Assembly (NCBI GenBank): GCA_011042035.1
Contig: DQZA01000259.1
Span: 1-6,796 of the forward strand
Reading direction: 5' to 3'
DNA: 6,796 nt
Origin: Desulfobacteraceae bacterium
GTDB lineage: Bacteria; Desulfobacterota; DSM-4660; Desulfatiglandales; Desulfatiglandaceae
Below, piece after piece: positions 5,333 through 6,796 of the stretch; position 1 is the first letter of the stretch; the number at the start of each line of letters is the position of its first letter. A program made the position numbers and the translations under genes. The notes below the pieces were generated by a model. The model was not told the origin of the DNA. It saw only the letters and a list, made by a program, of their open reading frames with translations, and did no database searches.

Positions 5333-6349
5333 TTAGCTACAAGATGGTATTGCCGATAGGTACCTGGGTGCCTTGCTCCACTCAACTGCCCGAAGTTTTG
5401 CCCCGTTGTAAAAATGTTCTTTTGCTTCTACTACAACCCCGACGGCACTATCCGGGCGACTGTCCACAACAAGGACATATCCAATCGGCAAATCAGGCAG
5501 GCCAACCCGCCCTTTAAACACTTGAAAGAGATTACCCCTCTTAACTCCTTGCTCACCCCCAGCACGTAGGTATACGACGCTGAATTGACCAATGATCTGA
5601 AGCATATCCTTGGTAGCAAGGATTTCTGTTTCCTCATTTGGGGTGGGGCTTACGGGCATAACGCACGGGGAAACCGGTTGATACTTGGTCAGCATGTCTC
5701 CTACCCTAACATCTCTATAGGTCTCCCTTACAATAGCATTGTAGAGACCATCGCCCAGGATCTCGGTAATCTTTACATTTCCCAGGATAGAGATGATAAA
5801 TCCCAGTACCTCCCTAGTGACAGGATCCCGTATTTTCTCAGAACTGCGGTATACCCACAAAATGTCTCCAGGTCGTACCTTTTCGTCGTCCACTCGCAAC
5901 ACAATTTTGTCCCTTTCTGCCAGGATTAGCCGTTCGGTATCCCCGGAAGCGATGATACCCATTGGATCAACAGGGCCCGGGGAAAAATAACCTATTGATT
6001 TTACGTTCGTAATACCAGAGACATCCACGCCCTTCTCCCACCAGTTCACCTCTCGGGCATGAGCTGGAATAGGTTCGGTCTTTTTTGACTCTTGTCCCTT
6101 CGCAGCAGGCTGCGCAAAAGGGACATCTTCCAAAAGATTTATCTTGTCCCCAGGTTTTAGCAAATGGGGGTTAGTGATAAAGGGATTCATCTCCCAGAGT
6201 TTTGGCCATAGCCACGGATTCCCGTAATACTTCTGGCATAGGTTCCACAAGGTATCGCCCTTTTTTACTATGTGATAGTACTCCCCTGCCATAGCAATCC
6301 CTGAGATGCAAAATACAAGAATCAGGGCAATACAGACCGCGGTCTTCAT
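5333..6349 (-). CDS. Secreted LysM-domain protein with a duplicated C-terminal module
   Basis: Probable periplasmic or envelope protein, 338 residues from the ATG chosen here. Residues 1-21 form a signal peptide: Lys2, a hydrophobic core (AVCIALILVFCISGI) and a signal peptidase I site after Ala-Met-Ala at 19-21. There is no lipobox Cys at the cleavage point. One LysM domain spans about 25-72 (YHIVKKGDTLWNLCQKYYG to LLKPGDKINL), and this fold binds peptidoglycan glycan chains. After a Pro/Lys linker (about 78-100), two similar beta-rich units follow, about 155-222 and 266-322. Each starts near VRPGDILWVY or VKRGNLFQVF and ends with a V..GD or NGAKL element. I do not recognise the exact function of this part. 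ATG 6349 is preferred over GTG 6376 because AAAGG lies seven to eight bases upstream and the signal peptide then begins properly. Confidence 0.88.
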   Translation of the reverse strand: MKTAVCIALILVFCISGIAMAGEYYHIVKKGDTLWNLCQKYYGNPWLWPKLWEMNPFITNPHLLKPGDKINLLEDVPFAQPAAKGQESKKTEPIPAHAREVNWWEKGVDVSGITNVKSIGYFSPGPVDPMGIIASGDTERLILAERDKIVLRVDDEKVRPGDILWVYRSSEKIRDPVTREVLGFIISILGNVKITEILGDGLYNAIVRETYRDVRVGDMLTKYQPVSPCVMPVSPTPNEETEILATKDMLQIIGQFSVVYLRAGGEQGVKRGNLFQVFKGRVGLPDLPIGYVLVVDSRPDSAVGVVVEAKEHFYNGAKLRAVEWSKAPRYLSAIPSCS

Positions 6350-6496
6350 GTGTATGCCTTTGCCTCTCACGCACACACCCCATGATTATCGAAGAAATGT
6401 TTTTCCTCTTTTTACATCGGCCTTCTTCATAGTCCGCTGAAATGGTTTCTGTTAAGCTCCAAATTCTTCATCCCGCCAGGATGAGACTGAAAGGGG

Positions 6497-6525
6497 AAAT
6501 TACGTTTTTCAAAGCCTGTTGTCAA
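6497..6525 (-). promoter_or_regulatory. Possible promoter of the LysM gene
   Basis: A perfect -35 TTGACA (6525-6520) is followed after 17 bases by TAATTT (6502-6497), which keeps the three most conserved -10 positions (T, A and final T). Transcription would start near 6490, leaving a leader of roughly 140 bases before the ATG at 6349. That is long enough for regulation, but I see no known riboswitch in it. Confidence 0.4.
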
Positions 6526-6553
6526 GGAGTTTAAAAAATTCATCACTGGGGTC

Positions 6554-6581
6554 TTGACATTGGGAAAACGCTGCTTAAATT
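6554..6581 (+). promoter_or_regulatory. Possible rightward promoter with no gene in view
   Basis: TTGACA at 6554-6559 is followed after 16 bases by TAAATT (6576-6581, four of six). It points right into a region without a plus-strand gene in this window. It could drive a small RNA, or it could be chance in AT-rich DNA. Confidence 0.25.
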
Positions 6582-6628
6582 TATCAACCGAAAAATTAAG
6601 TGTTAATAATTTTAAATACTTAGCTAAC

Positions 6629-6796
6629 TCAGAGAACAAATCCCGTCGTTTTCCGCGTATCACTCGTGGCCACGAGCCATGAGAGCATTTTCTTGCCCCC
6701 ATGGGGGAACGGGAGAAAAAGTCTGCTGCAGGCAGGCTCGCTTTTAGGCGAGGACTTAAGTATGCCCCAAAGGGCCGAAAACCGCAGAATGCCGAA
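6629..6796 (-). CDS. Possible C-terminal end of an unrecognised gene entering from the right edge
   Basis: Reading leftward from the window edge, one frame stays open for 55 codons and stops at TGA (6631-6629). The translation ends with LSWLVATSDTRKTTGFVL. It has a mixed, partly protein-like composition (FPHGGKK near the middle), but I recognise no domain. An open run of this length occurs by chance a few per cent of the time, and the stretch also contains both perfect palindromes, which favours a structured non-coding element or repeat. It is reported only because a gene entering from the right cannot be excluded. Confidence 0.15.
   Translation of the reverse strand, partial: FGILRFSALWGILKSSPKSEPACSRLFLPFPHGGKKMLSWLVATSDTRKTTGFVL
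6663..6676. repeat. Perfect 14-bp palindrome CTCGTGGCCACGAG
   Basis: Both halves match exactly with no spacer. As DNA this resembles a dimeric regulator site. As RNA it would be a poor hairpin because there is no loop. It lies in the unexplained right-end region, 20 bp from another perfect palindrome. Confidence 0.7.
6696..6707. repeat. Perfect 12-bp palindrome CCCCCATGGGGG
   Basis: Five C, AT, five G, with no spacer. Reading leftward, it lies just after a run of five T (6720-6716 on the minus strand). The start codon of the spurious 91-codon frame lies inside it. Confidence 0.7.
6737..6752. repeat. Short stem-loop CTCGC-N6-GCGAG
   Basis: CTCGC at 6737-6741 pairs with GCGAG at 6748-6752 around a six-base loop. 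On the minus strand a run of five T follows about 16 bases later (6720-6716), too far for a standard intrinsic terminator. A smaller CTGC/GCAG stem lies closer to that run. Together they could be a weak leftward terminator for a gene beyond the window. Confidence 0.3.

Larger units (their letters stand above)
6350..6796. other. Right-end non-coding region with palindromes and divergent promoter-like sites
   Basis: About 450 bp without a convincing gene. The 91-codon minus-strand frame at 6427-6702 has no ribosome binding site, begins inside a palindrome and resembles no family I know. The region holds promoter-like sites pointing left (6497-6525) and right (6554-6581), a small hairpin TCATCC/GGATGA around TGGCG near 6473-6489, two perfect palindromes (6663-6676 and 6696-6707) and a stem at 6737-6752. 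The segment 6577-6630 is strongly AT-rich, while 6631-6796 is more GC-rich, so the two parts may differ in origin. Confidence 0.5.

Noticed and set aside
5164..5517. 117-codon plus-strand frame across the dprA-LysM gap
   Set aside because: It overlaps the ends of two well-supported genes and the dprA promoter on the other strand, and shows no recognisable domain.
6350..6376. Longer LysM protein from GTG at 6376
   Set aside because: It would put nine mostly polar and basic residues (MCVRGKGIH) ahead of a well-formed signal peptide, and the SD-like AAAGG is placed for the ATG at 6349.
6427..6702. 91-codon minus-strand frame ending just upstream of the LysM gene
   Set aside because: No ribosome binding site before its ATG, which lies inside the CCCCCATGGGGG palindrome. 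It overlaps the likely LysM promoter, and its translation matches no family I know. Left as non-coding.

Overview
The window holds five confident protein genes and one probable very small one. Domain make-up and gene order (a LysM envelope protein, then dprA, then topA) suggest a Gram-negative bacterium, most likely of the Desulfobacterota (former Deltaproteobacteria). This assignment is inference: there is no rRNA or marker comparison here. Base composition looks close to balanced and codon use looks even across the genes, with no clear sign of recent transfer in the core genes.

Left edge (1-446): on the minus strand there is a 38-residue peptide gene (23-139), too short for usual ORF cut-offs. 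Its stop overlaps a good ribosome binding site that points at a GTG start running off the left edge. The roughly 300-bp spacer to the right is AT-rich and carries a hairpin, a phased direct repeat, and a strong sigma-70-like promoter for the plus-strand operon.

Plus-strand operon (447-1657): a stand-alone response regulator (REC domain plus a short basic/amphipathic tail) overlaps the start of endonuclease V (nfi) by an ATGA junction. The two are probably translationally coupled. The end of nfi runs 62 bp into the end of topA, which is convergent.

Minus-strand block (1596-6349): read right to left, this has a secreted LysM-domain protein, then DprA (protects incoming single-stranded DNA and loads RecA), then DNA topoisomerase I with five C-terminal four-cysteine zinc ribbons. 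dprA has its own sigma-70-like promoter just upstream, and topA follows after 74 bp, so dprA-topA is probably one transcript. The LysM gene seems to be separately transcribed from a promoter about 150 bp upstream.

Right edge (6350-6796): no convincing gene. It contains back-to-back promoter-like sequences, two perfect palindromes (14 and 12 bp), a further small hairpin, and a 55-codon open stretch running in from the right edge. It may be a dispersed repeat, a small RNA region or the end of an unrecognised gene.

Functionally the window is mainly about DNA: repair of deaminated bases (nfi), handling of incoming DNA (dprA) and supercoiling control (topA), with one signalling protein and one envelope protein. 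I found no RNA gene, CRISPR array or insertion sequence.
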